The notes beneath the pieces were generated by a model, which did no database searches, was not told where the DNA came from, and saw nothing but the letters and a program-made list of their open reading frames with translations. From Microbacterium foliorum (lineage in GTDB: Bacteria; Actinomycetota; Actinomycetes; Actinomycetales; Microbacteriaceae), in assembly GCF_006385575.1 (NCBI RefSeq), contig NZ_CP041040.1, positions 1,798,001-1,862,000 on the forward strand: a DNA stretch of 64,000 bases, read 5' to 3'. Shown here one piece after another: positions 63,058 to 64,000 of the stretch. Within the stretch, counting starts at the first letter, position 1. Every line of letters begins with the position of its first letter. The position numbers were made by a program, and so were the translations under genes.

Positions 63058-63468
63058 TCAGGCCGCGCGAGACACGCGGGCGAGCACACCGTGCACGAAC
63101 GCGCCCGAGTCGTCGGTGGAGAACTCCTTGGCGAGCTCGACCGCCTCATCGATGGCGACGGCCGTCGGCACCTCGGCGTTGAACAGGATCTCCCAGACGC
63201 CGATGCGCAGCAGCGCACGGTCGACCGCGGGCATCCGCTCGAGCTTCCAGTCGCGGCTGTGCGTCGTGATGAGCTCGTCGATCTCGTCACGGTGGTCGAT
63301 GATGCCGTCCACGACCTCGCGGGCGTACAGCCAGGAGGCCTCGCGGGCGGGTTCGCTCGCGGCTCGCTTCGCCTCTGCGGCAAGAGCCACGGCGACCTCG
63401 TCGCCACGGACGTCGGCGGAGAACAGGATGTCGAGTGCGCGCTTGCGCGCCTTCGTACGGGCGCTCAC
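63058..63468 (-). CDS. nusB: Transcription antitermination factor NusB
   Basis: A 136-residue NusB. RKRALDILFSADVRG (near 8-22), the helix ending LITTHSRDWKLERMPAVDRALLRIGVWEIL region (D-R-A-L-L-R-I near 83) and EAVELAKEFSTDDSGAFVHGVL at the end match the family. It binds BoxA RNA with S10 for rRNA antitermination. GTG start, three bases after efp. Confidence 0.95.
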   Translation of the reverse strand: MSARTKARKRALDILFSADVRGDEVAVALAAEAKRAASEPAREASWLYAREVVDGIIDHRDEIDELITTHSRDWKLERMPAVDRALLRIGVWEILFNAEVPTAVAIDEAVELAKEFSTDDSGAFVHGVLARVSRAA

Positions 63469-63471
63469 GCC

Positions 63472-64000
63472 TTACTTCTCGCGACCGAGGTAGTCGCCGG
63501 TGCGCGTGTCGACCTTGACCTTGGTGCCGGTCTCGACGAACAGCGGCACCTGGATCTCGTAGCCGGTCTCGAGCGTCGCGGGCTTCGTGCCCGCCGAAGA
63601 CCGGTCGCCCTGCACGCCGGGCTCGGAGTAGGTGATCTCCAGGATCACGGATGCCGGCAGATCGATGTACAGCGGGTTGCCGTTGTTGAGCGCGATCGTG
63701 ACCTGCTGGTTCTCGAGCAGGAAGTTCTTCGCGTCGCCGACCGTCGCAGCGGGGACCGTGATCTGGTCGTAGTCGGTCTGGTCCATGAACACGTATCCGT
63801 CACCGTCCGTGTAGAGGTACGTGTAGTCACGGCGATCGACGTTCTCGATCTCGATCTTCGCGCCGGCGTTGAAGGTCTTGTCGACGACCTTGCCGCTCAT
63901 GACGTTCTTGAGCTTGGTGCGGACGAACGCGCCGCCCTTGCCGGGCTTGACGTGCTGGAACTCGACGACGCTCCAGAGCTGCCGCTCGATGCTGAGGACG
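63472..64000 (-). CDS. efp: Translation elongation factor P (5' end outside window)
   Basis: The last ~176 residues of EF-P, which relieves ribosome stalling at proline runs. The visible part starts in the KOW-like domain with [16 protein letters not shown] (the Lys of the PGKGG loop is the tip residue), continues through [20 protein letters not shown] and ends with the C-terminal OB domain ([13 protein letters not shown]). The true start lies beyond position 64000; the in-frame ATG at 63900 is internal. Confidence 0.95.
   Translation of the reverse strand, partial: VLSIERQLWSVVEFQHVKPGKGGAFVRTKLKNVMSGKVVDKTFNAGAKIEIENVDRRDYTYLYTDGDGYVFMDQTDYDQITVPAATVGDAKNFLLENQQVTIALNNGNPLYIDLPASVILEITYSEPGVQGDRSSAGTKPATLETGYEIQVPLFVETGTKVKVDTRTGDYLGREK

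Overview
The window looks like chromosome of a high-GC actinobacterium of the family Microbacteriaceae, most likely Microbacterium or a close relative. The reasons are strong GC bias at third codon positions, many GTG starts, an actinobacterial helicase-dead PriA, a PdtaR-type ANTAR regulator, a DUF6504-like gene with an actinobacterial LexA box, an actinobacterial IHF domain fused to guanylate kinase, and the runs rpe-hisE-hisG-hisF-hisI-trp and pyrR-pyrB-pyrC-carA-carB-pyrF-gmk-rpoZ-metK-priA-fmt-rsmB. The genus is inferred from gene content; no rRNA is present.

Positions 1-9.9 kb are accessory. Base composition is visibly lower in GC than the rest, genes lie on both strands with long gaps, and most products are uncharacterised: a DUF4238 protein, a nitrilase-family amidohydrolase, a small membrane-anchored protein, a TIGR02391-family protein, a very large YobI-like membrane P-loop NTPase preceded by an unannotated 59-codon ORF, a LexA box, a leaderless DUF6504-like gene, and a gene broken at a run of six G. 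This is the most likely place for a defence or stress module.

Positions 9.9-26.3 kb are ordinary variable chromosome: several GNAT acetyltransferases, an ArsR/SRPBCC pair, a VOC protein, two MFS transporters, an SGNH hydrolase with a SUMF1-like partner, an LLM flavin oxidoreductase, a DUF885 peptidase-like protein, DNA polymerase I, a hotdog thioesterase, PdtaR, tRNA-Leu(CAA) and an alpha/beta hydrolase.

Positions 26.4-64 kb are core metabolism, all on the minus strand. Read in the direction of transcription from high to low coordinates they are: efp and nusB; a SNF2 helicase, a metallo-beta-lactamase/Rieske protein and a hypothetical protein; the pyrimidine operon, with a likely PyrR RNA-binding hairpin overlapping the start of pyrR; gmk, rpoZ, a terminator, metK, priA, fmt, rsmB, rpe; histidine genes hisE, G, F, I; a tryptophan-associated membrane protein and trpC, B, A (trpE is not in the run); lgt; glutamate synthase gltB and gltD; and pyruvate kinase closed by a strong hairpin. 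The segment links carbamoyl phosphate and UMP synthesis, guanylate supply, SAM and formyl-Met-tRNA supply, PRPP-dependent amino acid synthesis and nitrogen assimilation in long overlapping transcription units.
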